From contig NZ_JHYB01000002.1 in the NCBI RefSeq assembly GCF_000687835.1, positions 310,001-374,000 of the forward strand: a stretch of 64,000 nucleotides of DNA, given 5' to 3'. The DNA is from Haploplasma modicum ATCC 29102. GTDB lineage: Bacteria; Bacillota_I; Bacilli_A; Acholeplasmatales; Acholeplasmataceae. Shown here piece after piece: positions 27,002 through 36,062 of the stretch. The stretch's first letter is position 1; every line of letters begins with the position of its first letter. A program made the translations under genes and the position numbers. Under the pieces are notes generated by a model. It worked only from the letters and a program-made list of their open reading frames with translations, ran no database searches and had not been told where the DNA came from.

Positions 27002-27847
27002 TTAGTTATTATCCTTTTTTACTACTATTTTATTAATGTTTTCGTAATCTTCCCCATCCATCTGCATAAAAGTACTATCTAGTGATGTTATAGTTACTTC
27101 TTTAGTTTCAATTACTTTCACATATTTTTTAAACATAGTATGTATACCTAGATAAATTGTAGGCATTAAAAATGGTACTAAATATCTTGGTGCATCTTTA
27201 ACAATAACAACATTTAGCATTTCATTATTTCTGTTGGCTTTAGGTGCAATTTTCATTCCCCCACCTAAATACTTATCATTCATAACAACAACAAGCCAAG
27301 CCTTATCGACAATAATATTTTGGTTTTCAGTATCGACGGTAATTTTACCTGGTTTATGTTCACGAAATGCTTCTAGCGCATGACGAAAATAATTAAGTTT
27401 ATTTTTTCTAAATCTTGAATTATTTACTTTACTTACAGTAAGTCCATCAAGACCTAGTCCTACACCGTTTAGAAAATATTTTTCTTGATCATCAAATGAT
27501 ACAGTAGGTAATACTCTAAGGTATTCTTTGATACTTACTATTCCTTTTTTATGCTTAATACTTCTAGCAAAATCATTACCAGTTCCTGAGCGATATAAAC
27601 AAATATCAGGAATAATCTCTTTTCCTTTTACTTCATTTATTAATTTATTTAAAGTTCCATCTCCACCGATTATGATGAATCTATCTACAACTTGGTTTTC
27701 TTCAATAAAGTCATGAATGTTAGTAATTTCTAAGATATTAACTAATCTAAACTCTCTTTTTTGTTTTAAGAGTTGTTTTGATAATTTTTCAACACTTTTT
27801 TGTCCTTTACCATTTCTAGATAGTGGATTAAATAATATGACGTCCAT
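27002..27847 (-). CDS. Diacylglycerol/lipid kinase family protein (DagK/YegS-like)
   Basis: 281 residues. GGDGTLN (61-67) is the nucleotide-binding signature, followed by YRSGTGNDFAR and the second-domain metal-site pattern around LNGVGLGLDG. Phosphorylates diacylglycerol or a related lipid at the membrane surface, using ATP. Begins in the TAATG overlap with the tyrS stop, so it is co-transcribed with tyrS and probably shares its T-box control. True lipid substrate unproven. Confidence 0.9.
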   Translation of the reverse strand: MDVILFNPLSRNGKGQKSVEKLSKQLLKQKREFRLVNILEITNIHDFIEENQVVDRFIIIGGDGTLNKLINEVKGKEIIPDICLYRSGTGNDFARSIKHKKGIVSIKEYLRVLPTVSFDDQEKYFLNGVGLGLDGLTVSKVNNSRFRKNKLNYFRHALEAFREHKPGKITVDTENQNIIVDKAWLVVVMNDKYLGGGMKIAPKANRNNEMLNVVIVKDAPRYLVPFLMPTIYLGIHTMFKKYVKVIETKEVTITSLDSTFMQMDGEDYENINKIVVKKDNN

Positions 27848-29088
27848 TATTTAACTATTAAAAGACCTGTACGTCTTTTTCCTCTTTGAACAATAATATA
27901 TTTATCAAACAATAAGTTTGTATTATTAATTTTATAGTTAACATCATAAACTTTCTCGCTATTTAATAAAATAGCACCATTTGAAATAAATTCTCTTGCT
28001 TCACGGTTTGAACTTGCAAGTTTCAATTCTTGAATTACTGAAATAAGTGATGAATCTAATTCAACTTTCCTTGTTTCTAAAACTTTTTCTAGTGTTTTAA
28101 AGGCTTTTTCATTTAAACTAGCAAAATCACCAGTGAATAGTGATTCCGTAACTAGTAATGCTTCTTTTAACGCTTCTTCACCATGAATAAATTTAGTTAC
28201 TTCCTCTGCTAATCTTCTTTGAGCAACACGTTTTTCAGGCTCTAATTTTGCTTGTTCTTCAAGACTTAATATTTCATTACTATCAAGTAATGTTAAAGTT
28301 CTTAAGTATTTCGAAATATCACTATCTGATGTGTTAAAGAAATATTGATATACTTCATATGGACTTGTTAGTTCTTCATCTAACCAAATTGCACCTGATT
28401 CACTTTTACCAAATTTTTGACCATCTGATTTTAATAAGAGTGGAGATGTAAGCCCAACTGCATCATTTTCTCCTAATGTTTTTCTAATTAATTCTAATCC
28501 CGAAGTAATATTTCCCCATTGATCTGAACCACCAAATTGCATTTTAACATCCATTGTTTGGTATAAGTGAAGGAAATCTAGTGCTTGAATTATCATGTAT
28601 GAAAATTCAGTATATGAGATACCTGTTTCAAGTCTTGATTGTACATTTTCTTTAGATAGCATATAATTAATATTAAAATTCTTTCCATAATCTCTAAGGA
28701 AAGTTATCATATTAATATCTTTAATCCAGTCATAGTTATTTACATATATTGTTTTTGATTCATCTAAAAATCTAGAAATTTGTTTTTTAATTAAATTAGC
28801 ATTTTCTAAACTTTCTTCTAATTTCAATAATTGACGTTCACTAGTTTGTCTTGGATCACCAATTAAACCTGTCCCACCACCAATTAAAACAACTGGAGTA
28901 TGACCATAATTTTGTAATAATTTCATTCTAACTATTTGTACTAAATGACCAACAGTAAGTGATTTTCCTGTTGGATCAAATCCACAATAAAATCTAATGC
29001 TATTTTCATTTAATAATTCTTTAACTTTTTCTACATCACTAACATCTTTTATTAAATCTCTAAAGATTAACTCATCATATAATTTCAT
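27847..29088 (-). CDS. tyrS: Tyrosyl-tRNA synthetase
   Basis: 413 residues from the ATG at 29088, preceded by GGAG; longer in-frame starts lie inside the T-box leader and were rejected. Class I motifs: TVGH (45-48, the HIGH equivalent) and KFGKS (the KMSKS equivalent). The tyrosine pocket [12 protein letters not shown], the FGGSDQWGN segment and a C-terminal S4-like RNA-binding domain complete the family architecture. Charges tRNA-Tyr. Confidence 0.97.
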   Translation of the reverse strand: MKLYDELIFRDLIKDVSDVEKVKELLNENSIRFYCGFDPTGKSLTVGHLVQIVRMKLLQNYGHTPVVLIGGGTGLIGDPRQTSERQLLKLEESLENANLIKKQISRFLDESKTIYVNNYDWIKDINMITFLRDYGKNFNINYMLSKENVQSRLETGISYTEFSYMIIQALDFLHLYQTMDVKMQFGGSDQWGNITSGLELIRKTLGENDAVGLTSPLLLKSDGQKFGKSESGAIWLDEELTSPYEVYQYFFNTSDSDISKYLRTLTLLDSNEILSLEEQAKLEPEKRVAQRRLAEEVTKFIHGEEALKEALLVTESLFTGDFASLNEKAFKTLEKVLETRKVELDSSLISVIQELKLASSNREAREFISNGAILLNSEKVYDVNYKINNTNLLFDKYIIVQRGKRRTGLLIVK

Positions 29089-29103
29089 AAATAATTCTCC
29101 TTT

Positions 29104-29299
29104 AATTTTAAAAAAAATACGTCCAAAGAAAAAATCTAAGGACGTAGAAATACGCGGTACCACCTTAGTTCTAGATATAATCTAGCACTCATTATAGTAT
29201 GTCTCCGTATTCGTAATTCAGTTATAGACTTCTTCTTATTTTCACCACCATAAGATCTCTTGATTAGGATTCTATACCTTACTTTTAATACTTCACCGA
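29104..29299 (-). promoter_or_regulatory. Tyr T-box riboswitch leader of tyrS
   Basis: Minus strand: specifier loop TGAATTACG with the Tyr codon TAC (29213-29215), flanked by lower-stem arms GTATT and AATAC. T-box GGTGGTACCGCG at 29153-29164. Terminator TACGTCC/GGACGTA (29118-29146) with a T run at 29110-29117. Uncharged tRNA-Tyr would favour the antiterminator. It starts immediately after the ccpA stop, so its promoter may lie within ccpA. Confidence 0.93.
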
Positions 29300-30304
29300 C
29301 TATTTAATTTTTGTTGATTCTCTATAAATTATCTTGTGTGGAAGAATAATCTTGATTTGATCAACTTTTTCATTATGCATCATTTGTGTTAATAATTGCA
29401 TTGAACTTGCACCAATTTCATATACTGGAATATTAATTGATGTTAATTTTGGTCTTGAAAGTTCTGCATATTTAGTGTTTTGGAACCCTGCAACATGTAA
29501 ATCTTCAGGAACTTTCTTACCATGTTCAATTGCACTATTCATAAATGAAACAGCAATTGAGTCACGCACACCGATTGCAGCATCAACTTTCTTGTCATCA
29601 AAAAATGTTTCAAAGTGAGGTCTATTAATCTTAGTGTCACCACTTGTTCTAAAGATATTTGGTACAAGTCCTGCTTCTTCCATCGCTTCAATATAACCTT
29701 GTTCTTTAAGGTCATTTGTTGCATATCTTCTAGTTGTTGATAATAAATATACTTCTTTTGTATTATCATCAATAATTGCTTTCGTAATTTCATAACCAGC
29801 TTTTTTATAGTCAATATTTACTGCTGCAACTGTTGGATCTTCAGATGCAACGTTAGCAAAAACAAAAGGAGTATTATTATTGTTAAATATTTTCTTAACT
29901 TTGGCAACTTCTGCTTCAGTTAATTCATCATTTAAATATAAAACACCGTCAACTTGTTCAGCAATAATATTGTGTAATTCATCAGAAATATCTGCAAATT
30001 CATCAATTGTAAATAATTTTATAGAGTATTTATATTTTCTAGCGATATCACTAATACCACCAAGCATTTCTGCAACAGAAGCTCTTGTCATATCAGATAC
30101 GATAACACCTACTGTTGTTGTTTTTCTACTTGCTAATCCTCTAGCTATCACATTAGGACGATATCCTAACTCTTTAATTACACGTAAAACACGTTCACGA
30201 GTTTCTTTCTTCACTTTATCCGGATTATTTAAAACTCTCGATACAGTAGCTAAACTAACACCTGCTGCACCAGCGACATCATATATAGTTGCATTATTAG
30301 CCAT
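29300..30304 (-). CDS. ccpA: LacI-family regulator, catabolite control protein A-like
   Basis: 334 residues. N-terminal helix-turn-helix NATIYDVAGAAGVSLATVSR is followed by RPNVIARGLASRKTTTVGVIVSD and the periplasmic-binding-protein-like effector domain. The hinge and first strand are very close to CcpA, the HPr-Ser-P-dependent global carbon regulator of Bacillota. The ATG at 30304 has a GGGGTG SD; an upstream in-frame GTG overlaps it. The adjacent position to tyrS parallels Bacillus gene order. A paralogous LacI repressor is possible but less likely. Confidence 0.85.
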   Translation of the reverse strand: MANNATIYDVAGAAGVSLATVSRVLNNPDKVKKETRERVLRVIKELGYRPNVIARGLASRKTTTVGVIVSDMTRASVAEMLGGISDIARKYKYSIKLFTIDEFADISDELHNIIAEQVDGVLYLNDELTEAEVAKVKKIFNNNNTPFVFANVASEDPTVAAVNIDYKKAGYEITKAIIDDNTKEVYLLSTTRRYATNDLKEQGYIEAMEEAGLVPNIFRTSGDTKINRPHFETFFDDKKVDAAIGVRDSIAVSFMNSAIEHGKKVPEDLHVAGFQNTKYAELSRPKLTSINIPVYEIGASSMQLLTQMMHNEKVDQIKIILPHKIIYRESTKIK

Positions 30305-30370
30305 GAATCTCACCCCTTTGCTACAATTATTTTACCATAAAAAGAAAGGGCCTTCAAGCCCTTCCATAAT

Positions 30371-30727
30371 TTATCGTTTTTCTTTAATACGAGCTGCTTT
30401 AGCTGATAGAGTACGGATGTAGAATAGTCTAGCTCTTCTAACTTTACCACGTCTTACAACTACGATACTATCGATTGTTGGTGCATGTAGAGCAAATGTT
30501 CTTTCAACACCAATACCGTATGATATTTTTCTAACTGTAAATGTTTCAGAAATACCTCCACCTTGACGTTTAATTACTAAACCTTCAAACATCTGGATTC
30601 TTTCTCTGTTACCTTCTTTAATTTTTACGTTAACTTGAACGTTATCTCCAGCTTGGAATGCTGGAACTTCTTTTAAATAAGATTCTGTTACTTTATTAAG
30701 TAAGTCTTGTCCTTTTAATTTTGACAT
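30371..30727 (-). CDS. rplS: 50S ribosomal protein L19
   Basis: 118 residues, normal for L19, with [23 protein letters not shown]-type strands and the basic C-terminus [14 protein letters not shown]. The ATG at 30727 has GAGGA seven bases upstream; a longer in-frame start lies in the leader. Last gene of the rpsP-khpA-rimM-trmD-rplS order. Binds at the 30S/50S interface. Confidence 0.97.
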   Translation of the reverse strand: MSKLKGQDLLNKVTESYLKEVPAFQAGDNVQVNVKIKEGNRERIQMFEGLVIKRQGGGISETFTVRKISYGIGVERTFALHAPTIDSIVVVRRGKVRRARLFYIRTLSAKAARIKEKR

Positions 30728-30739
30728 TATTTTTCCTCT

Positions 30740-30785
30740 TTCCTCTTCTTTGCTCATAGAATTTTATCTAGCGGAACAAAAGTTT
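30740..30785 (-). promoter_or_regulatory. Hairpin in the trmD-rplS gap, possible L19 leader
   Basis: The minus-strand gap between the trmD stop and rplS folds as CTTT-GTTC-TAGA against TCTA-GAGC-AAAG around an AT-rich loop, placed just before the rplS SD. Position matches the L19 autoregulatory leader of Bacillota. Assignment is by position and one foldable hairpin only. Confidence 0.45.
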
Positions 30786-31505
30786 TTATTTTTTCATATA
30801 TTTTTCTTTTATTTTTAATTCCTCTTTACTTAGAGGAGTCTTAACTATTAAGTCCGGTCTTTTTTCTTCAGTAACTTTAATGCTCATGTATTTTCTATAA
30901 AGATCAATGTTTCCATGATGACCACTAACTAAAACACTTGGAACATCATATCCCTCAAAACTTTCAGGTTTTGTATACTGTGGATATTTTAACCGATCAT
31001 TAGATAATGAATCAGTTGTGTGAGATTCTTCTTGAATAACACCTGGTAAAAGTCTAACAATAGCATCAGATACTATCATTGCTGGTATTTCACCACCAGT
31101 TAAGACATAATCACCAATTGATATTTCATAGTCAACAAACTCTAGGACTCTTTGGTCTATTCCTTCATAATGTCCACAAAGTAAAATCAAGTGTTTATCT
31201 TCCAAAGCAAATTTAGTTGCTGTTTCTTGATTATAAAGGTTTCCTTGTGGAGTAAGAAAGATTACTTTAGTGTCTTTAGTTTTTAGTTCTTTGATAATTC
31301 TATAAAATGGTGGGAATGTCATTAACATTCCAACGCCTCCACCATAAGGTGTATCGTCTATTTGTTTATGTTTATTATCACTATAATTTCTTAAATCATG
31401 AATGTTAATTTTAACAATATTACTTTCAATTGCTCTTTTAACAATTGATGTTGTTAAAAATTCATTAAAAAAATTAGGAAAAATCGTAACAATATCAATA
31501 ATCAT
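30786..31505 (-). CDS. trmD: tRNA (guanine-37-N1)-methyltransferase
   Basis: 239 residues; methylates G37 of tRNAs with a G36, preventing frameshifts. The trefoil-knot AdoMet site reads LLCGHYEGIDQR and SIGDYVLTGGE, with the catalytic acidic residue in DSLSNDRL. Normal length. Its start overlaps the rimM stop as ATGA. Confidence 0.97.
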   Translation of the reverse strand: MIIDIVTIFPNFFNEFLTTSIVKRAIESNIVKINIHDLRNYSDNKHKQIDDTPYGGGVGMLMTFPPFYRIIKELKTKDTKVIFLTPQGNLYNQETATKFALEDKHLILLCGHYEGIDQRVLEFVDYEISIGDYVLTGGEIPAMIVSDAIVRLLPGVIQEESHTTDSLSNDRLKYPQYTKPESFEGYDVPSVLVSGHHGNIDLYRKYMSIKVTEEKRPDLIVKTPLSKEELKIKEKYMKK

Positions 31506-31984
31506 AATAATCCCTCAATTGGTTTTATCATAATCTTTGTATCAGTAACTTCTACAATAAATTCATCAACAAAAGGTATTAAAATCTTCTTATCTTCATT
31601 ATATATTTCTAAAAGTTTTCCGTGTGGTAACTCAACTATATCAGTTACTTTACCAATATAACTATTATCATTAACGTTATATACTTCTAAATCATACAAT
31701 GATTCATAATAAAATTCATTTTTATTAAGCTTACCTCTAGTATTACTATAGATAATTAATCCTCTAAAGTCTAAGACTTCATTTATATTATTAAATTCTT
31801 TAAATTTAACAATTAAATTATTAACTTGATTTTTAATGTTTTCTACTGTTAGTTCTATTTTTTGATTATCTTTTACAATAAACATTTTTTCATTTTTTTT
31901 AAATCGATCAAAGTCACTTAAACTAACTACTTTAAGTTCACCCTTAATTCCATGGGTTGTTGTTATTTTTCCAATTTCAAACAT
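31502..31984 (-). CDS. rimM: Ribosome maturation factor RimM
   Basis: 160 residues. N-terminal RimM barrel with GKITTTHGIKGELKV, then a PRC-barrel-like C-terminal half (about 90-160) with LPHGKLLEI and IPFVDEFI. Binds S19 and assists 30S head maturation. Overlaps trmD by 4 bases and follows khpA by 5. Confidence 0.94.
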   Translation of the reverse strand: MFEIGKITTTHGIKGELKVVSLSDFDRFKKNEKMFIVKDNQKIELTVENIKNQVNNLIVKFKEFNNINEVLDFRGLIIYSNTRGKLNKNEFYYESLYDLEVYNVNDNSYIGKVTDIVELPHGKLLEIYNEDKKILIPFVDEFIVEVTDTKIMIKPIEGLL

Positions 31985-31989
31985 ATAGC

Positions 31990-32238
31990 TTAAAATGCAT
32001 CAATGTCGATTTGAACTCTTTTATTTTCTTTAGTTGCTCCAGCATATACAATTGTTCTAATTGCACTTGCTATTTTTCCACCTTTTCCAATAACACGTCC
32101 TAAATCGTCTTTGTTAACCATAACTTGAATTGAAATATTGTCACTATCATTTGACAACGTTTTGACAACAACATCTTCTGGGTTTGTTACTAATGGCTCA
32201 ATCATGTTTTTTACTAAAACTTCAAAATTTACTGCCAT
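31990..32238 (-). CDS. khpA: KH-domain RNA-binding protein KhpA (YlqC)
   Basis: 82 residues, a single KH domain with the GxxG loop VIGKGGKIASAIR (about 56-68). In Bacillota KhpA pairs with KhpB/EloR and affects elongation and division. Sits in its conserved place between rpsP and rimM. Confidence 0.93.
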   Translation of the reverse strand: MAVNFEVLVKNMIEPLVTNPEDVVVKTLSNDSDNISIQVMVNKDDLGRVIGKGGKIASAIRTIVYAGATKENKRVQIDIDAF

Positions 32239-32256
32239 TCAAATCACCCCTTTCAA

Positions 32257-32499
32257 TTACTTGTCTAATACGTTGTATTTTTTAAATAAGCTCTTTACTG
32301 TATCAGTTGGTTTAGCACCTTGTGCATACCATTTGTTAATTTTTTCACTATCAACTGCTACTTTGTTTGTTAGTGGATCATATGTCCCAATAATTTCTAA
32401 GAATTTTCCATCTCTTGGTGCTTTTGCATCACTTGCAACTACACGGTAAAAAGGTTTTTTATTTGATCCATAACGTTGTAATCTAATTTTAACTGCCAT
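32257..32499 (-). CDS. rpsP: 30S ribosomal protein S16
   Basis: 80 residues with the family's opening VKIRLQRYGSNKKPFYRVV and DGKFLEIIGTYDP. First gene of the rpsP-khpA-rimM-trmD-rplS operon, driven by the promoter at 32533-32560. Confidence 0.97.
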   Translation of the reverse strand: MAVKIRLQRYGSNKKPFYRVVASDAKAPRDGKFLEIIGTYDPLTNKVAVDSEKINKWYAQGAKPTDTVKSLFKKYNVLDK

Positions 32500-32532
32500 T
32501 TATATTCACTCTCTTTCATTTATTTCTATATC

Positions 32533-32560
32533 ATTATAACAAAATAAAAAACAATGTCAA
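32533..32560 (-). promoter_or_regulatory. Consensus promoter of the rpsP operon
   Basis: Minus strand TTGACA (32555-32560), 16-base spacer, TATAAT (32533-32538): a perfect-consensus pair. The -35 is embedded in the descending arm of the ylbG terminator stem. Confidence 0.8.
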
Positions 32561-32582
32561 GCCTTTTTACTTAACATTGTTA
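32546..32582 (-). terminator. Terminator of the ylbG operon, overlapping the rpsP -35
   Basis: Minus strand AACAATGTTAAG, 8-base loop, CTTGACATTGTT, then T-rich. The ascending arm holds the last ylbG codons; the descending arm holds TTGACA of the next promoter. Confidence 0.8.
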
Positions 32583-32815
32583 CTAATTTGATAATTTACT
32601 TCTTCATTATAGCTTTCCGACTTCTCAAATTTTAAAAAACCTTTAACATTTTTTAATTGGTTAAAATAATTTTTCTCTCCACTTTTTTCCCCATAAAATG
32701 TTGCATAGTTCATTTTCTTAGAAACATAGCTTACATTTACAGGTAATGTTTCAATTTTTTTAATAATATGATTACCTTTGAAGTAAATAATATATAACAT
32801 TCTTTCAATATCCAC
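32567..32815 (-). CDS. YlbG-family protein (DUF2129)
   Basis: 82 residues. The pattern VSYVSKKMNYATFYG and FLKFEKSE fits the YlbG/UPF0298 family, a small cytosolic protein of unknown function almost always beside ylbF. It overlaps the ylbF-like gene by 11 bases. Confidence 0.75.
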   Translation of the reverse strand: MDIERMLYIIYFKGNHIIKKIETLPVNVSYVSKKMNYATFYGEKSGEKNYFNQLKNVKGFLKFEKSESYNEEVNYQISNNVK

Positions 32816-33197
32816 AACTATTAACTCCTTTTTTACTAATCATCCCATATTCATTTGGATAAGGAATATAAGATGAAATACTATTTGTTATTTTTTTTAT
32901 AAATTCATTTATTTGATGTTCTATTAAGGTATTTAGTCTTAATTGTTCAATAAATATCGGTTGACTAAATAATTCTTTACTATAATTTGAATATTTTTCT
33001 GAGATTTCTTTAAAATCTGGATGATATGTACCATATGATAATACTTCTTCAAAGGCAACTTTATATTCATTAATTTTAATTAATTCATCTTTATAGTTTT
33101 CTTTAATTTCCTTATTTATTTTAAGGTAATCTATATAATTTTTATCCATTCTTAACTCATCTAAATAATCATAAGCAAGCATTGTTAAATTTGTCAT
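32805..33197 (-). CDS. YlbF-family protein (RNase Y-associated Y-complex component)
   Basis: 130 residues, helical. Sequence AYDYLDELRMDKNYIDYLK and the helical hairpin to about 105 are YlbF/YmcA-like. In B. subtilis, YlbF, YmcA and YaaT form an Fe-S-containing complex that guides RNase Y processing. The C-terminus here retains only one cysteine (C128 in NSCGY), fewer than expected for cluster ligation. Overlaps the RsuA-like gene by 4 bases. Confidence 0.75.
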   Translation of the reverse strand: MTNLTMLAYDYLDELRMDKNYIDYLKINKEIKENYKDELIKINEYKVAFEEVLSYGTYHPDFKEISEKYSNYSKELFSQPIFIEQLRLNTLIEHQINEFIKKITNSISSYIPYPNEYGMISKKGVNSCGY

Positions 33198-33883
33198 AAT
33201 AGTTCATCCTCATCAAAAATTCTATATTCACCAGGTTTTAGGTCACCTAGTTTAAGTTTACCAATTTGAATTCTTTTTAAATTTATTACATTCATCTCTA
33301 AAGCTTTAAACATTCTTTTGACTTGGTGAAATTTACCTTCATCGATTGTAATTTCGAATAAATTTTCACCAATTTTGATGATTTTTAAGGCTTTGGCTAA
33401 AAAATCAACATTATCTTTATCTTTTATTATAACACCATCTAACATTTTTTCGTAATTTAAATTTGTATTATCAGTTAAAACTTCATAAATTTTAGCTATT
33501 TTACTATTAGGGCTTGTTATTTTATGTGCAAAACTACCGGTATTTGTTAAGATTAATAATCCTTCACTATCTAGATCTAGTCTTCCAGCAATCTTTAAAT
33601 CATATTTGTCAAATGGATCTTTAATTAAACTTACAACAACCTCATGTAGGTTATCACTATTTGCCGATAGATAACCTTTTGGTTTATAAATCATTAAATT
33701 TAAATTTTTAAAATATGGTACTAAAATATTATTATAAAATACTTTGTCTTTCAGAGGATTTACTTTAAAATGGCTATCAGTAATAATCTTATCATTAATT
33801 TTTACTAAACCTTTTTTAATATCGATACCTATATTACTTCTACTACCATATTTTAGATTACTTAGAAACTTATCAATGCGCAT
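33194..33883 (-). CDS. 16S rRNA pseudouridine synthase, RsuA family
   Basis: 229 residues: N-terminal S4 domain (1-45), then the pseudouridine synthase fold with catalytic D103 in GRLDLDSEGLL and the EGKFHQVKRMF motif (about 188). IYKPKGYL marks the first strand. The RsuA-like group modifies U516 of 16S rRNA, though RluB-type activity on 23S cannot be excluded. Divergent from def, with 40 bases between them. Confidence 0.9.
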   Translation of the reverse strand: MRIDKFLSNLKYGSRSNIGIDIKKGLVKINDKIITDSHFKVNPLKDKVFYNNILVPYFKNLNLMIYKPKGYLSANSDNLHEVVVSLIKDPFDKYDLKIAGRLDLDSEGLLILTNTGSFAHKITSPNSKIAKIYEVLTDNTNLNYEKMLDGVIIKDKDNVDFLAKALKIIKIGENLFEITIDEGKFHQVKRMFKALEMNVINLKRIQIGKLKLGDLKPGEYRIFDEDELL

Positions 33884-33923
33884 TTTAACTCCTTTATGTT
33901 ATAATACCTACTGAGGTGTTATT

Positions 33924-34490
33924 ATGATATTAATGGATGATATAATTAGAGAAGGACATCCGACTTTAAATAAAAAAGCCAAAGATGTTCCAGAAATTTT
34001 ATCAATAAATGATAAAAAATTAGCAAAAGAAATGCTTGAGTTTGTTTTAAATTCACAAGACCATGAAATAGCGACAAAATACGATTTAAGACCTGCAGTT
34101 GGTATTGCTGCTCCACAATTAGGTATTGAAAAAAGAATTTTTGCTATTTCAGTTGAAGATTTTGATAATGTATTATATGAATATATTTTACTTAATCCAA
34201 CTATGGAAATAATTGATGACAGTCTAATCTATTTACCTGGTGGTGAAGGTTGTCTTAGTGTTGATAGAGTAACTGAAGGTTTGACTCCAAGATACAATAA
34301 AGTTAAATTTAAAGCATTAAGATATGAACCAAAAGCTGATATTGTTGTTCCAGTTGAAATTACAGTTAGTGGTTATATCGGTATTGTTTTCCAACACGAA
34401 TACGATCACTTAGAAGGTGTTTTATTCACGGAAAAACTTTTTCCTAAATTAGAAAATGCAAAGCCTGCATTTGAAATTATTTCAGATTAA
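33924..34490 (+). CDS. def: Peptide deformylase
   Basis: 188 residues; removes N-formyl from nascent proteins. Three family motifs: GIAAPQLG (60-67), EGCLS (108-112, metal ligand C110) and QHEYDH (157-162, ligands H158 and H162, catalytic E159). The insertion before motif 2 is typical of type II enzymes of Gram-positives. GAGGTG lies five bases before the ATG. Its 3' end overlaps the convergent gene by 14 bases. Confidence 0.96.
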   Translation: MILMDDIIREGHPTLNKKAKDVPEILSINDKKLAKEMLEFVLNSQDHEIATKYDLRPAVGIAAPQLGIEKRIFAISVEDFDNVLYEYILLNPTMEIIDDSLIYLPGGEGCLSVDRVTEGLTPRYNKVKFKALRYEPKADIVVPVEITVSGYIGIVFQHEYDHLEGVLFTEKLFPKLENAKPAFEIISD

Positions 34491-35367
34491 AAATAATCTT
34501 TAATGCGCTAATTTGACTTTCAAGTATTTCATTTAGTGTAGGAACTCTTTTAGGTTCATTATTAAAGATTTTACTACTATAATTAAGTAAAATTGATTTA
34601 TCTTTATTTGGTAAGAGTTTCTTGTAAAAAGGAACTCTTTTTTCTTCGCCCATATCAAAGAGATTGCTAAATCTTTCGTCTAATAAAATATCTCCTTGGT
34701 ATTTATCACGTAAAAGTCGCTTGAATAAATCAAGTGTATTTATCTTGCCATATCCTAGCAATTCAGGATTGTTATTCTTATCTGAATCATTGGCTACAAC
34801 TAAATTAAAACTTCCTTTAAGCGTTCTATATGCTACTAAAACAGACTCTTTGTTTTGAACAATCAGACTTGGATTAAAAATAAAGCTTAAATTTGAATAT
34901 TTTGCTTTTTTTAAGAGATAGTTAAAAGTACTAGTTTTTTCATCTTTTGTATTAACTAACAAATTAATTTTTTTTAGTTTAGCATATTTTACTATTTTAT
35001 CAATACTATAATTTATTGCATCATACTCTTGTATTACATTATTTATTTTAGGCAGGTTTAAAAAAACATTATTTACTTTTAATAATTGTGCAAAGTCAAT
35101 TGTCTTATAATAATTTTCTAAAACTTTTATAACTTCTTCTTCATTATAAATATCATACCTTAAAATATTGGGATCAAGTGCGAAAATATTTATTTTTTCA
35201 TCTTTAAAGCTTAAATTAATGTTTTCTAAGTCTTCACTTGTTAAGTCATATATCTTCTTATCAAATATATTTCTTAAGATAATGTTAGTTATGCTTAAAG
35301 ACTTTGCGGTATTAACTTGTGTATCTAAATCATTGCCATAAAAATCAACATAACTAATTATTTTCAT
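34477..35367 (-). CDS. TIM-barrel protein, sugar-phosphate isomerase/epimerase-like
   Basis: 296 residues. Alternating strands and helices with endings such as NVFLNLPK, NLLVNTK, FIFNPSLI and DILLDERF suggest the AP-endonuclease-2/xylose-isomerase barrel. Several metal-binding His/Glu positions of active members are replaced, so it may be catalytically altered. Begins at the stop of the TrmH-like gene (1-base overlap). Function unknown. Confidence 0.6.
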   Translation of the reverse strand: MKIISYVDFYGNDLDTQVNTAKSLSITNIILRNIFDKKIYDLTSEDLENINLSFKDEKINIFALDPNILRYDIYNEEEVIKVLENYYKTIDFAQLLKVNNVFLNLPKINNVIQEYDAINYSIDKIVKYAKLKKINLLVNTKDEKTSTFNYLLKKAKYSNLSFIFNPSLIVQNKESVLVAYRTLKGSFNLVVANDSDKNNNPELLGYGKINTLDLFKRLLRDKYQGDILLDERFSNLFDMGEEKRVPFYKKLLPNKDKSILLNYSSKIFNNEPKRVPTLNEILESQISALKIIFNLK

Positions 35368-36062
35368 TATTTTCCCCCTAAATACATTAATATCGAACCA
35401 GCAACAACTACATTTAGCGATTCAACTGTAGAGGTTTTAATAGTGATTTTTTTATCTGCAAGAGCTATTACTTCACTACTTACGCCACTACCTTCATTTC
35501 CTAATACTAAAACAGCTTTTTCATCAAAACTAATTGATTCATCACCATTCAGTAATGTCACATAAATATTAAATCCTTTAACTTTCAATTCTTTAATTTT
35601 TTCAATAACATTTAGTCTTTCAATTTTAAGTTGAAAGATTGAGCCCTGGGATGCTCTTATCACTTTATCGTTATAGATATCAGCAGATTTTTCGGATAAA
35701 TAAACTTCCTTAAATCCAAATGCTGAGGCACTTCTAAGAAGCGCACCTACATTATTCGGATCTTGAACATCTTCTAATATTAATATTTTATCACTTTTGA
35801 TATTTAAAACAGACTTTTTAACTACAGCGACCCTCTCACTTGGACTTTCTGTAAAACTAATTTGTTTCATTATTTCCTTACTAATTAAAGTTCCTGATTT
35901 TTGGTTGTTTGTTGTATAGATTTCTTTAATAAGATTATATTTATTAGCTTCTTCAATTAAATGCTCACCAAACACTAAAAATTCATCAAACTCGGTTTGA
36001 TATTTTTTTTGTTTTAACTTAATTAAATGTTTAATCTTTAAATTATCTTTAGAAATAATCAT
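35367..36062 (-). CDS. TrmH-family RNA 2'-O-methyltransferase
   Basis: 231 residues. N-terminal substrate-binding domain (to about 85), then the SpoU knot: motif 1 DVQDPNNVGALLRSASAFG, motif 2 LVLGNEGSGVS, motif 3 SLNVVVAGSILMY. Transfers methyl from AdoMet to a ribose 2'-OH in rRNA or tRNA. The ATG at 36062 has GGAGAG five bases away; a TTG upstream overlaps that SD. Overlaps thiI by 4 bases (ATGA). Confidence 0.92.
   Translation of the reverse strand: MIISKDNLKIKHLIKLKQKKYQTEFDEFLVFGEHLIEEANKYNLIKEIYTTNNQKSGTLISKEIMKQISFTESPSERVAVVKKSVLNIKSDKILILEDVQDPNNVGALLRSASAFGFKEVYLSEKSADIYNDKVIRASQGSIFQLKIERLNVIEKIKELKVKGFNIYVTLLNGDESISFDEKAVLVLGNEGSGVSSEVIALADKKITIKTSTVESLNVVVAGSILMYLGGK

Noticed and set aside
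29089-29163. 25-residue N-terminal extension of TyrS
   Set aside because: The extended frame lies in the T-box terminator and has no SD; the ATG at 29088 has GGAG and gives the family length.
29539-29814. Second minus-strand frame inside ccpA
   Set aside because: Out-of-frame shadow of a fully conserved LacI-family gene.
31502-31505. UGA read as tryptophan (Mycoplasma code)
   Set aside because: UGA ends conserved genes at their expected lengths, including ATGA overlaps at rimM/trmD and thiI/trmH-like; Trp codons are TGG throughout.
34477-35367. Naming the TIM-barrel protein as endonuclease IV or xylose isomerase
   Set aside because: Key metal-binding His/Glu residues of those enzymes are not conserved at the expected strand ends.
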